Part shown: piece by piece, positions 34,811-46,772 of the stretch
How positions within the stretch are numbered: position 1 is the first letter of the stretch
Layout: each line of letters opens with the position of its first letter
Source: Gnetum montanum
Lineage: Eukaryota; Streptophyta; Gnetopsida; Gnetales; Gnetaceae
Length of the DNA stretch: 64,000 bases
Assembly: GCA_015680685.1 (NCBI GenBank)
Contig: MNCI01005895.1
Location: 619,470 to 683,469 of the forward strand
Reading direction: 5' to 3'
The notes under the pieces: generated by a model
Databases searched by the model: none
The model's input: only the letters and a program-made list of their open reading frames with translations
What the model was told of the DNA's origin: nothing
Program-made: the position numbers and the translations under genes

Positions 34811-36319
34811 TGCCATAGGCAAAATCATATCAGCTAATTCAAGTTCGGTAACAAAGTAGATCAACTAATTTAAAACTTCATTTTGTCAAGGAAAAAGGAG
34901 AAAAGAGTATCCATCTCATGGGATGGGATATGGTTGTATGACCAAAGTTGGCAGGTGATCTAGGAATTTTAAAATTCATTATTCTAGTGATGGTAGTATA
35001 ACAACAACTGGCACACAACATGATGAGCCCTGACATGCAGATGGTTCCATGGATACAAATCATATAATAGAAATATCAACTATGCACTACCAAAGTGCAA
35101 GATTCGAGACTTTGACATTCCATCTACCACCACGTCCATGATAGGATGTAGAGGAGATGGATCCACATCCAATTAAAAGATATAATCTTAAGTAAATTTT
35201 CTATAGTGCCTAGCTGGCTTCAGGTGTGGATGGGATGCTTACCAAAAAAATACAAGCTTTTCTATGACTCAAAAACTACACCACCATTCTAGTTAGGTTT
35301 GAATTAATATGACATGGTTTGCACATTAAGGATACTTGTGTTACTTGTGGATAGGCTCCAAAAACTTGGTAACACCTGGTGCTTCAATATGAATTCAATA
35401 TTATGATGTGGTGTAGTGTTGGGTTTCAACCACCAATTATTTTAACAAGAACTCAACCACAATGGCTATCCTTTGGTGCTTGTGGAAGGCATGTAATTGG
35501 CTATTTTTTAGACAAGTGCTACTTCCTTTGCCTATATAAGTAGCTGCATAAGGGTTTACACTAAGATGAGAATCAACTGCTTTGATGGGTATTATACCGA
35601 CCTTCAAATCTTCTTACTACCATTTTCAAGAGAATACATAATTGTGGGACTTGGTGAAATGGGTTGGGTGGGTGAGGTTCTTACTATGTCCATTGGGGGA
35701 TCCCCACCTACCAAATGGTGAATTCTTTGTGATTTGGTAGAACAACTTCACTATTTTTTGAGGGGTTACCATCAAGTTGATGGAGGAAGCTCTGGTTAGG
35801 GATTTGAGGATGTTGCTAGCAAGTTAAATGGTGGACCCATCTATGCAAGGAGTTGGGGATACCCAACATTTATTTTTTAGTCCATACATAAGGAAAATTA
35901 GTGGATAAATTCCTTAGTCTAGGCCACCATCATTATGGCAGCAAGCAAGTGAATTTGTTTAAAGAATTTTCATATAAATGAGCAATGTTTGGAAACTCCA
36001 TAGGATTCATTTCATGTTATTGAAGTGCCTCAAAAGGGGGTAGCATGTGAATATCCTAGAGTTCTTGTTGGCTTCATTATGTAAAAGAAGGCATGGGAGA
36101 CACTCTAGGCTCATCCTTTCCCTGTGGCATGTGGCTCATCCAATTCCTAAAATATGTGATATGGACCCGATAGGTATGGTGACTCATCATACGATGTACA
36201 CATGGTAGCAAAGGCTGCCAGGTGTTCAGTAGATAGAGATACCAAAGGGATGTGTTGTATTGGCTCTTATGGCTTAAAAATAGTCTAGGCATACTAGGGA
36301 TGTACCATGGGGTGATCAA

Positions 36320-36660
36320 CCACATGAGGACCTAATGGAACAAATGGAAAGGGAGATACAGGAAGTGGCTGAGGAAATAAAATCGAATGAGCACCATGTC
36401 TAGAAGGCCAAATGAGAATCCTAGGAGGCTACCTTCTAGATGCAATTGGAATACCTTTATGCTTGTCATCATGAACATGTTATTCAACATGAAGAAGCAC
36501 AGGAAACAACAGCAATAAAGCCAGAAGAGTAAATCTGGTAGGAAGTGAGGAAAAAAATGGAATAGGAGGAGGTAGCACAAAAGAAGTCCAAGAAGGAGGA
36601 GGAGGAGCAAAATGAGAGACTAAAGGAAGAACATAAAAAGAATGCCACCAAGTGGCTCAA
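36320..36660 (+). pseudogene. Glu/Lys-rich coiled-coil-like segment near the LINE 3' end
   Basis: Plus-strand translation gives long charged runs (EQMEREIQEVAEEIKSNEH; then KKSKKEEEEQNERLKEEHKK) separated by a few stops. Plant LINE ORF2 usually ends with a Cys-rich zf-RVT region and sometimes RNase H, not with such a helix. It may be a captured or separate ORF. The antisense open frame here (36332-36610, Leu/Phe-rich) is the mirror of the Glu/Lys codons. Confidence 0.4.
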
Positions 36661-37315
36661 TGTGGAAAGTTTCCCCTATCTGAGGTTGCATATCAACTAG
36701 ATCACAACTTGGTCGAACCTACAATGACATATTGGGCTTACTTCTACAAGGTTACACATGGATGGGATAAGATTTGGAAAAGAATAGGCATAGAAGGCTA
36801 AGACTTTTAAGAATTTTCAATAGACTACTACGTTTGTCGAATCCCTGGAGATTTATGAGAAATTAGACTTGTTATGTGTTCAAATTTAGCTGCATTGTAG
36901 TTGTGCCAACTTCCTTGTTCTTCCCATAGAGTGGGGGATGCATGATGTAGGTTGGGTCATTGTGGGTGCCACCCTCTAAGATGGGGGTGGGGGGATGGGT
37001 TCTTTCTCTATTTGTTCTATGTTGGTTTAGTTTTTAGTGCATTTTACTTTGGCTGGTGGTCAACGATGGGGACACTAGAGGGTGTTAGCTCTGGGGGACA
37101 TCAATTGCAATATGTTTCTTATTTGGTGCTGAATGTCTATGGTCCTTAATCCCATTTTTTAATGGGGGAGTGGGTTCTTCCCTCCCTATTTTATGGTGTG
37201 GGGCCAGTGTGCCCTGGAAGTCTATGGTGATTGTGTTGGGTAGGGTTTATCCCTAAGTTGTAAATATTGCTATTTTCCTTTTTTAATATATTTTTCAAAA
37301 TTTTTCTCAAAAAAA

Positions 37316-38299
37316 ATAAATAGCTTAAACTTCTAAGAAGATCATCTCTACATCTACAAATATAATATTATACTGTGTTTTTCTTTTCACTTTAAAATGC
37401 ATCTACCAAGAAAAACTTCTAAATTTCTTCTATCTTTCTCCAGTATGTATTTAATAGAGAATGCCTCATACAAGACACCTATAAGAAATAGTTGGTTGAA
37501 AAATGGGATGATTAAGTTATTTTTGGATATCAAAAGCCATACTAGATTCCTTCTTCCATTTTCTTTTTACATTAAATAAAAAACTTTCATTCTATCATTT
37601 CCTTTTTAAGATCCTTTGATCAACTTGGATCAAAAAATTTTTTATATACAAGACTAAAACATAGATGATCTATAAGGTAGAAAATTCTCAAGTAGGGTTC
37701 TAAGGGAATGATTGACCTATTTAGACCAAGGAGAACATGCTATTTAACAAGGGAATCTTAAAAGATGTTTGGTTCCATCAAGCTCTAAAGCAGTAGAAAT
37801 AAGCTATAATGCTTAGACTCTTTCAGTGATGCACAATCCCATTTGTAATTGTAAGAACATTTTAAGTGAAGATATTTGTAAGAGGAAATTATGTCCACTA
37901 TTTTATTTCCTAAAAAATGGTCTTATGACTATAAATTCTTTTTTAATTGTTTAATTTCTTAATTATATAAAATTTTTGAGAAAATAAAAATAAATTTTTA
38001 TATAATAAGAAAGATATGGGAAACTTCAAAAAATAATAAAAAATTATAAAAGTGAACTAAAGTTGATAAACCAAAAAATTGGTTTAAGCTATTTAGTCTA
38101 GACTTTAGGTTGATGAAACAATATATTAATAAAAAACAAGTATAACCATGATTAAATTTAGGTAATCCTATAAAGAAAAAAAGGGTACAAATACATTATA
38201 AAATATTATTATTATTTAGAAAAGAAATAAAATTTATGCCTATGTAAATCAACTTAGATATATAAATAAATACTTAATCTAGGATTTTGCATTGTAATT
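37316..38299. other. A+T-rich sequence without recognised features
   Basis: Very high A+T with short poly-A and poly-T runs. No coding signal of interest. Confidence 0.4.
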
Positions 38300-38655
38300 G
38301 GTTGGATGCTTGTTATGGGTTCATAAAGATTGTTTTCATGGGCAACAGTGGGTAGATAAAGCCTAGGTAGAAGGTTTGCCATATTTTACATCGTTGCAAT
38401 CACTGATAAAATATGGATGGATTATGTGGGGAGATGCAAGTGCAGCCAATGATAAATTGCCACATCAAGCAATGGCACCCTTAATTTTTGACATTTTATT
38501 TAAATAGCAAAGCATGGAGAAGCAGACACAAATGTAAAGGTAGCCCTGCATATGTGGGTGGGTTGGAAATGTATAGGAAAGTTGCCTGTATACAGCATTC
38601 TAGACAAGTATTATGCAATTTAATTTGTTTCTAAAATTGGATGAAAATAAAAGTC

Positions 38656-38678
38656 ATATATATATATATATATATATG
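38656..38678. repeat. (TA)n microsatellite
   Basis: Eleven TA units. Simple repeat. Confidence 0.9.
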
Positions 38679-38915
38679 CATTTTTCAAAATATCCAAAAC
38701 TTCAATCCAAGCCTCGGTAGCAACAGGGAAGGTGTAGGTACGATCTAGTGTCATTTCATTTATAGAGTAAGGTAAAAGGAATAATTGTGAACATCGTAAT
38801 TACACATTTTTTTAGGCTCAGGCCTGAATGTAAAATTGTTGCAAGGCAACCACTCCTAGCCATCCATTGAAGCCTCATTGAACTGCCCATACACATCCTT
38901 TTTTGTATCCACTTT

Positions 38916-38923
38916 TATATATA
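38916..38923 (+). promoter_or_regulatory. Candidate TATA box
   Basis: TATATATA within TTATATATACC, followed 20-60 bp on by a C/T-rich stretch typical of plant leaders. It lies in the CpG-retaining segment. Confidence 0.4.
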
Positions 38924-40250
38924 CCTTAGACATGCCTTGCCTCTATTCTCATCCTGTCCCATCCTAGCCTAGCTCAAAAATTTTCATCTGCATTTCAATG
39001 ATCACACTTGTTCTACAATCAATCTTTTTTTTTCTAGTTTTCTATGTTCTTTTTTTACCTACAATGATGAACCCATGTCCATTTCTATTTTATTTCTATC
39101 TTGTTTGACTACTGCTGCAACTATCTTTGCACCATTATCACCATCATCACCACCACCGTTGGTGTATTCATTGTTGTTTTAGGCTCAGCAGTTGCTGCCA
39201 TCTGCTGGAATTACGTGGAATAATGAATCTTCATCGGATGCCCTTTCTTATGCTTTTCGAAATCACCATTGACAACTGTACCAACAACATCAGTAGATCA
39301 ATTCTCAAAAACGTACGCAAATTGCAAATTGTTGATGTTGTTAGTTTCTTTGATGCAAATAATCCTACAACGGCTCCAGTAGGAGCAACAATAGGATAAC
39401 TTGTTATTCATGGATAGAGAAAATTTGGTAATACTAAGAACTGTAGCAGGAGTTTCCATTCAAGGGATAGTGGACTCCATAGGAAGATAGGCATGAATCT
39501 TTCTCTTAGTTTATTGGTCCTTTTATTCATTATCAAATTCATATTTAGATTCAATTTTACTGCACTCAAAATAGATTCTGTTGTTTTAACTATTCTTGTA
39601 TTTAAAATTTTAGATGAACTGGGTAGCGTCGTAACAATGCATGTGCATGTGCATATGTGGATTTGTGTGTAGTTTGCTGATTGATGTGGGGAGCACCATG
39701 ATCAAAAACATCATATATCTGCCATGCCACTATGGCAAAGCAATGCTATGAATGCTCGAAAAATCACCTCGGCTATGATATCAAGGTTAGTTTCAGAAAA
39801 GTTGACAATATAATTATTAATAAATTATACCTGTAATCATATAGCGTAAAAATGTTCAACCCTCTTGCAAGATTTAACTATTTTGTGTTGCAAACTTTGT
39901 TCATAGATATTGGGTTTAATCTTTAGTTTTGACTTTCGAGAGATGGATTGTTCTTGAATTCTTGCCATAGCTTTGCTTCTTGTGACAATGATGGAATGGG
40001 AGCTGAGAAGCTTTCTGATGTGCTTAGTTGATACAGTTTTATATAGTTTTTCCTTGGCAATTCCTATCATTCAATATATTTTTGCATTGTTCATCTTCCC
40101 GCTCCATGATTTGAAGTATGGTTCTTTTCTATTTAATATACCTAGATTCTTTAAGTATCTGCTAGACCTACTAGACCATTACATCATGTTGGGATACGAA
40201 GCAAACACATGAATTCTGCTCCTTTATCAATGGAAAAATCTTTGAGCATG

Positions 40251-42994
40251 TAGTTGATCTAAATTTTATAATTTGATAAGATATTAAAATTCTATTTTAG
40301 ATTGCAAAATTAAAGCACACAAATAATAACTGATAATTTTAGCATATTAAATTACAAATTTATGTATCATTATACCATTAGATACTCAAATTTGAGTAAA
40401 CTACAACATTACTTTTCTATAATCTTTGAGAAATGAATTGCAACACATTCAGTTTTCACATAGAGGCACTACTTTGGTTGGACATACAAGGTTTAACATT
40501 TGACAGAAACATTGATTTTAAAAATGATGATGGAACTGGTCTAAAATTAAGGATTTGGTAGAAATTTAACAATGATAAGCAATGGCCTAGACTAACATAC
40601 TTGTTAGAAAACTTTTATCCTAACAAATCTTATCATTGATAGCATTGAAACTTCGTTTAGAAATTTTCTTGTTAAATTCTCCAGGGTCAGTTGTCATTAT
40701 TGAATAATAAAACTCTATCTGTGCCAAGTTTCAAGATCTAATCTATTGGCAAAATGAAACTTAAAATAATTTTTTTAGGGTTCAGATTCAGAACAATAGA
40801 TATTCACTTCGGCAACTCTAAAAAACTGATAGTCAATTTTCCTTTAAAACTACCAGTTTATATCATGTGAAAGAGCACATGAAAAGAGACCATTGAATGA
40901 TCTATTTTGAATGTATCTTCTAGTTGAAGAATACTATTTCTAAATTCAACATCCTAGTGTATCATATCCAAGGTCAAACCATATCTATATGGATAATAAT
41001 TTTGGATCCAAGAATGTGTGCATATGATTTATAAAAAAATTTCAAATATCATATCACTCTTACAATTTGGGATATTTTAGTGTCTAAAGTATAAACACTA
41101 ACAACATTTCATTTCATGAATATGAATATATGACTAGTCTGTAATCCATTTTTTAAAGAATGTATTGTACTTCATTAGAGAGAAGGATGGAGCCTAGAAG
41201 AGGAACACTAGTTCAGTTGCATGAACACTATGGCAAAAAATTGGCTCACTTTGCTAGAAATCTTCTAGGAAGGATAGAAACGTCATAAAAAATCACTATA
41301 ATGTAACTCTATAGTGCAAGAATACCAGAAGGACTAGAAATATTGGAGAAGAAGCCCCCTCTATGCTCCATGACTATATCCAAAGAATAAATGCCTTAAA
41401 ATGCAACCCTACTACTGTTGTTAATAACAACAACACCACCACCACCACTAGATAAAAACAAGAAATTTAAGTTGATCTATACAGACAACCCACAACAACA
41501 ACAACAACAACTTCCCAATAACAACCACATTAAGAAAAATCCATACTAGTCATCATTTCCATTGTCAACCCTACTGGCTCACCCTCTACAAAAACTAATG
41601 TACAAAGAGAATAGCTTTGACTAGGGTTCAAGCAACTGCTCCCCTATGATATTGAAGGCCTGCAACATGTCTAACCCATATTAGCATCACCATAATCCCA
41701 TGGGAAGAAATCCTAAGGCATGTTTATGCTCATACTCATTCCTCCTATGATCTTCTACAAGATGTTGTGGGCATAGGTATTGGTTGCTATAGGTTGATGC
41801 AAAAACATTAACAACATCAAAACCACCAAAGAGAGGAACAAGCAGGGCCTTGTTTATGTCTATTACATCTAGAGCATGATCAACACCTACTTGATTTGTG
41901 TTGGGCCACTAAGATAAACTCTCATCATTCTTCCTGCTTCCCATCTCTAGATGAGCAGCTGCTGTAGCACAACCACTATGAAATTAACCTCGTTGAGCTG
42001 GTCCAGAGCTTTGCATCCTCAAATTAAGAAGCCATTGATTATTTTTCCTCTATTTTAATTATTATTTTCATTTTACATGCTTCATTCTGTATATTCATTT
42101 AGATTTTTAGGTCCCTTGGTTCACCACCAGTTGCCTTCTTAAGTAGCCTATTGCTTTCAATTCCATATATACCTTGCTTGCCATGCTTAATGGTCCGATC
42201 AAATCTCTACTTACTATAAATACTTCTTCATGGTCTACTTGATTTCTATAATTATTTCCACTTGATTTGGCTACAAATGATTGGATTTTATTTTCAATTT
42301 TTTTCTTAGGCTAATGCCAATCAAGTCTTGGCCAATTTGATTAGAATGTTTATGCTAGGTTTTAAACCCAATACCTTCTAAGGCAAAGCAATAGTTGCTC
42401 ATCAAGCTTATTGATGTTTACCGTAGATGTTGTAATATGATTACCATGCTAGGAAATACATTATAGTCATTGACTAGTTTTACGAGCTTAATCTATGCTA
42501 AACTTGGAAGATACTAACTTAAGTAAACTAGCCATAGTTCATTGTTTTGTCTCTTATTACAACTAAGTTTTAAATGTTTGCAAAGAGAAAATGATTTGTG
42601 CTACATATTTAGAAAAAATTTATATATACAATCATAATATTACAGATCTATGTTATTGATACCTTAATATAAAAAATGATATTTTTATGAAATATAATGT
42701 ATTTAATTACATCTAATGTGACCCTTTGGATCTTAGTATTGTTTACTAGAATTGAACTTTAAAGTTGTGAATTAAAATTTTGGATTTGTAGAACAATACC
42801 TTTTTAGAAATTCCTTTTGTGAGTTTTGTATTACTCAACATTACAATCTATGATCTCGAAATCTCACGAAGTAATCTTAGTCTTAGCACTAACCTGGATA
42901 GTGAGGTTTTGCTCCTTTGATTAGAGCATGTGGCTTGTGATTTCTACGTCAAAGATTTAGTTCTAAGGGGTATGTGAGTTTGGGTATGGGACCC
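40251..42994. other. Mostly unassigned; decayed coding-like stretch at 41160-42030
   Basis: At 41160-42030 the plus strand shows open pieces with protein-like composition, starting MEPRRGTLVQLHEHYGKKLA. A TTPPPP run and a six-Gln run from (CAA)n follow near 41420-41510. Stops occur every 20-60 codons. No family was recognised. The rest is A+T-rich with no feature seen; a (TA)n tract begins at 42995. Confidence 0.35.
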
Positions 42995-43010
42995 TATATA
43001 TATATATATA
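42995..43010. repeat. (TA)n microsatellite
   Basis: Eight TA units near the 3' limit of the second family-C copy. Confidence 0.85.
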
Positions 43011-45203
43011 ACATAGGACTCAAAGTATAAAAGAAAAGGAATATTGCAAAGGATTAAAAAGTAAATTTTGGAGCTCCATGGAGCTAATCTAACTTTTTGA
43101 GAGATCACCCATCCTAGCACTACTCTAAAATGAGTATGCTTAATTATAGAATTTTTATTAAAATTGCTACAGCTATATCAAGTTATTTTTAAAAAATTTT
43201 CAGCCTTCTTTCAAATATTAAAATTTTGTTTTTTGATTTTGATGTTTTTTAAAATTTTTATCAATTAACAAAAACTTTTCTTATCACCTACAAGTAGATT
43301 TTTCTAGCATCAATGATGTCTATCGGTTGGTGGAGGAAGGTTTTTTCAATACTAATGATGTTTTTGGACATCGTTGATTGCCAAAATTCTTGGTGGACTT
43401 TTTGGCATCAATGTAGGTAATGGCTGTGAGGATGGAAATAGTAGTAGTTGTGATAGTGATGGGAGAAATGGCATATGAGAAGTCATATATGGCAACATAA
43501 AAGGTAGAGGAAGGTGTAGTAAAGGGAGGTGAAACATAGTGCTAGTAGATAAATGACAACATAAAGGAGTACGAGAGTAGTGTTAGTGTGCAAAAAACTA
43601 TATAACAAAGTAGCAATGATGATGTGTGGAAATAATGGCATGAGAGGTGGTAATAGATGGTATTGGCAACAACATGTGGGATGGGCAAGAGCAAGAGTTA
43701 GTGTTGCTACACCTAGGTTGGCTATGACACTACATAGTTAAGCCAATGGCCCAACCACACAAAAGAGTGGCTAGCCATGCCCTACAAAGGTAGGGTAAAA
43801 ATTAAATGTTTTCTATATTATTTTTAATTTTTTTTTATTATTTTTAATTTTAATTATTAAAAATTTAAATATTATTTAATGTGATTATTTTTAACAACAA
43901 GGTTGTTGTGCTTGGTGGCTAGCTGAAGAGATGTTAAAACTTAGATTTGGGAAATTGTAGGTCATGGGTTTTATCCCAAGGCTTAAATTTTTTTTAATAT
44001 TAAGTTTTTTTACAACTTTTAATTATTATTTTATTTCATGCTACCCTAGTGGTTGATATGTTGGTTTGGTGAATGATGGGGTATGTGTTTGAGTGGCTAA
44101 GGGAATGTTCCAAGTTTGATTCTTAACCCTAATTTTTTTGACTTTTTCCTGTAAAACAAATATTATCTAATTAATTTACTAACTAATTTATTATTATTAT
44201 TAACATGCATAATGAAAAAATTTGAATGGTAATATCTCCCAAATTGTAAGATGATCGAGATGAAATTTTTACCATTGGAATCATCTTGATGACTACTACA
44301 CATTAGGTATGGTCTTAGGGGTCTAAAAATTAAGTTGGATTTTTGGGATCTAAAAGGATCAACATAGCATATTTTTACAAATTAAAATTACTAGGATGAC
44401 ATATGGGTAACTTTAGGACTTTAAGATGACTTGCATTTAATTGTAAATGATATACCAACCCTTGGATAGAAATATAATACTTTTACCTTTTAATTTAGTA
44501 AGTATGATATAGGATTGTTCTTTCAAATCATGGTTATACGTTAGTGAGATACTAAGGAGAGGGTTAGAAAAGTAAGATATCATAACATTTACCACTAAGT
44601 ATTAGTTTCCCTATGGATCTCATGATAATAATCCTCATTGATTGAGTAGGATGAGACATTATTACGGCTAGTTTGATTTTCCTTAAACTTATCAATACAT
44701 TAGTCTTGGGTAAGTTGAGTAATGCCAAGTTATAAGGATTAGGTATTTTGGGGCTATAAGTCTCAACATAGCTCATAGCTACTAACCTTCTAGGAGGAAC
44801 TTAACAATGATATTAATTAATTAGAATTTCTAGCATCATTACAAAATGGGTAAAAGTTACCTGGAATGGTGTATTCTTATCTTACCAATGCCTCTTGCAA
44901 TTGATGAATCTTGATGAGATGTAATCAAATCTCTCCTAGTTAGTGATATCCATGAAAGAATCTTGTTGATTGGTGAGATGTATCTTGGAAATGATACACT
45001 TTTTTGCATCTCCTATAGATGTGTAGTCCTTACTCATTTTCCCATGAAAATTTTAGGAAGTATATCTTCTAGCTTACATGAATTATCTTGGATATGTGGT
45101 GCATCTGATGGTAATTCATGACTCTCCTTGGATTATGACTCCATGATTCATCATTAAGTTGTATTCAATCATTAGTTCTAATTGGCCCTTGGGTCATGTT
45201 TTT
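43011..45203 (-). mobile_element. Interior of second family-C element, inverted relative to the first
   Basis: Reading on the minus strand from the primer site at 45204-45215, the order of landmarks follows 16144-18800 of the first copy: the 'gggccaat' region, the 'attaaggt' decay products, the 'caagat' and 'ggtccaaa' region near 44330, the 5S-derived block and the 'ccatggagct' segment. No coding domain is recognised. The equivalent of the 18.13-kb minisatellite is reduced to a degenerate stretch near 43300-43420. No 3' LTR was found to its left. Confidence 0.6.
43093..43143 (-). other. 5S rRNA-derived segment, second family-C copy
   Basis: On the minus strand it reads TTAAGCATACTC, then a short diverged part, then GAGTAGTGCTAGGATGGGTG, then ATCTCTC and AAAAAG. 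That is the plant 5S internal control region from the A box (TTAAGC.TGCTTGG) to just past the C box, with one change in the core. Its place in the element matches the block at 18601-18652, so it belonged to the shared ancestor. Confidence 0.8.
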
Positions 45204-45215
45204 CTTGATATCAAA
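45204..45215 (-). other. Primer-binding site, initiator-Met type (decayed)
   Basis: Minus-strand TTTGATATCAAG next to the LTR end. Compare TTTGGTATCAGAG of plant initiator-Met elements. Confidence 0.55.
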
Positions 45216-45653
45216 TGTGACATCCCATTCTTGAATGTCATGAAAAAAGTTAAATATATATTATATTAGATATTATGTATAAGAAGATAACATGGAAAAT
45301 GTGAAATATCCTTAACATTTGACATTATGCTTAAAGAAAATAATAGAAAAAATGTATAAGAAAAAAGAATGAAATGCTTTATTAATATGGAATCATATAT
45401 TTGGCTCATGCTCTATGTGTTCCTTAGCTCTTCTTTTAGCATCTATTCCTTAGAGGTTATCTAGCACTATCATCATGGTTAGTCCTATAATGGCCAAAAG
45501 GAATGGTCAATTCTCTTCTTGTTCTACTTCACCTAGCACATGTTACTCTCCTTTACCAGTTCTACAACTTCATATTAATATTAACTCTAATGCCTAAGTA
45601 TAAATACCTTGGGTCAAATACCCAAAATTCATCTCAAGAAACATGCCTATTAT
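45216..45653 (-). repeat. 5' LTR of second family-C element, cut by a later insertion
   Basis: TGTGACATCCC at 45216 is the reverse complement of the LTR 3' end (GGGATGTCACA). The rest aligns with 15684-16128, including the TATA-like GGTATTTATAC near 45597-45612. The far end is interrupted at 45653 by a copia-like LTR. Confidence 0.7.
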
Positions 45654-46755
45654 TGAGGATTATAGAACTTAGAATAAGGGATGAATAAGTTTTCCATATC
45701 AAAAATAAATAGCCACATAAACCACAACCAAATTTAACGTGGCTTCTCAACTCGGTTAGTCCACACTCGAAGGGTAGAGCACTTGCACAACCTCAGACTT
45801 TGTTACTCTAAAAAGTGATTTGAAGGGTACCACACCCTATTTAAGCTCTAAGCTCCATTCTAGAATGTTTCATCTCCATGAATCCACTCAACCCTGAAAG
45901 GTCCCACCAAGCTTAGAAAGTGGTCTCAAGGATCAAAAAACCTTTACAAATTGAGCTTCACTTTGAAGTGTTTTGGCATTGCATAAACACTCAATCCCAT
46001 AGGATCCTCATAATCTTAATCACAATGCCTTCTTGCAAGAAGCACATCAAGCCTAGCAAGGTAACAAAAGAGAAACAAAATCACAAGGATAGAATGCAAC
46101 TAATATTATAGATCCTTTCACTTTGAAGCGTAGCTCAACAACCAATCAATCAAATGATTTTACAAATGAAATACATGAGTATGATATGCAATGATTACTT
46201 TGATGGTAATAGTTCATGCATAACATTTGCACTATTCCCAAGAGAATGAAGTCTTCTTATATCCTTAAAGTTTCCAAAATCACCTTTGAATTCATGCAAC
46301 AACTATTTAATTGCTAGTGTAGAAATCTTCTTTTAGATTAGGAAGTCTTGCAGAAAAGGAATTTAATTATAGGGAGATGTCTCTTCTACAATTGGAATCT
46401 TTCGGAAGACATCTCTATGAAAATGTCTTCTTCTAATAGGAGACATTTCCTGTTTTTGGAAGACATCTTCTTTGCATGTGTTGAACTTCAGCCAAGACAT
46501 CTTCTACCTCTGGGAGACGTCTTATTAACTTTTGAACTTTGATTTATTAGGTTTCCTTGATCATTAGAGCATCTTCATTTTTCTTTTTGTCTAGATACTT
46601 TTCCATGCTCCCTTAAGTCCTTGTAGCTCTACTTTGAGATCTCTTTATAGATGTTGTTGTTTGAGCTCTCCTTCATGCCTTGTTAAAACATCACATTCTA
46701 TAACATTCTATGTTCTCCATTTTTCTTAAGGTTTTAACATGCCAAAATATCAACA
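45654..46755 (-). mobile_element. 3' LTR of a copia-like element (1102 bp)
   Basis: Homologous to the solo LTR at 19730-20963 over most of its length, including the 'actcgaagggta' block near 45766 and the terminal TGTTGA...TATTTTGGCATG at 46740-46755 on the minus strand. A polypurine tract abuts it, so it is the 3' LTR of a minus-strand element extending to the right. A likely TATA box, minus-strand GATATAAGAAG, lies near 46255-46265. It sits inside the family-C LTR, so it is younger. No matching target duplication could be tested because the far end is missing. Confidence 0.7.
46370..46522. promoter_or_regulatory. AGACGTCT-type palindrome array in the copia-like LTR U3
   Basis: About six copies of AGATGTCT, AGACATCT and one intact AGACGTCT (near 46515), often after 'ggg' or 'gga'. 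It is the same array, shorter, as at 20405-20732. Confidence 0.55.
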
Positions 46756-46772
46756 ATCGCCCCCTTTTGGTG
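46756..46772 (-). other. Polypurine tract of the copia-like element
   Basis: Minus-strand CACCAAAAGGGGGCGAT immediately before the LTR TG. The 'catcaccaaaagggggcgattgttg'-type junction is typical of the 3' end of plant Ty1/copia elements. Confidence 0.7.

Larger units (their letters stand above)
31820..37315 (+). mobile_element. Plant LINE (L1-like) retrotransposon, decayed
   Basis: Recognisable parts in order on the plus strand: ORF1 with a DUF4283-like region and a zinc knuckle (31830-32360), an endonuclease domain (32798-33480), reverse transcriptase (34130-34810), an unusual Glu/Lys-rich segment (36320-36660), a G/T-rich 3' region and a terminal T-rich then A-rich end at 37280-37315. No LTRs flank it. 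Many stops and frameshifts occur, so it is inactive. Less CpG-poor than most of the window but clearly old. The 5' end is approximate and probably truncated. Confidence 0.75.
38300..40250 (+). pseudogene. CpG-retaining segment with TATA box: possible gene fragment
   Basis: CpG sites are noticeably more common here than in the flanks (for example near 38740, 39217, 39310, 39627, 39758), as in DNA that escaped germline methylation. TTATATATACC at 38914-38925 is a good core promoter, followed by a C/T-rich leader. Short hydrophobic starts follow: ATG at 38998 opens 36 codons and ATG at 39075 opens 36 codons (a Leu/Ala-rich start, then SPSSPPPP). In the latter frame a TAG, possibly a decayed CAG, precedes AQQLLPSAGITWNNESSSDA. 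Another open frame covers 39127-39399. A 79-codon hydrophobic frame lies at 39973-40212. I cannot name a family. A broken secreted-protein gene or a truncated first exon are both possible. Confidence 0.3.

Noticed and set aside
36332-36610. Leu/Phe-rich ORF on the minus strand suggesting a membrane protein
   Set aside because: It is the antisense of Glu/Lys-rich codons in the plus-strand LINE segment.
39973-40212. 79-codon hydrophobic ORF as a transporter exon
   Set aside because: No family motif could be recognised and splice sites are ambiguous; kept only as part of the possible gene fragment.
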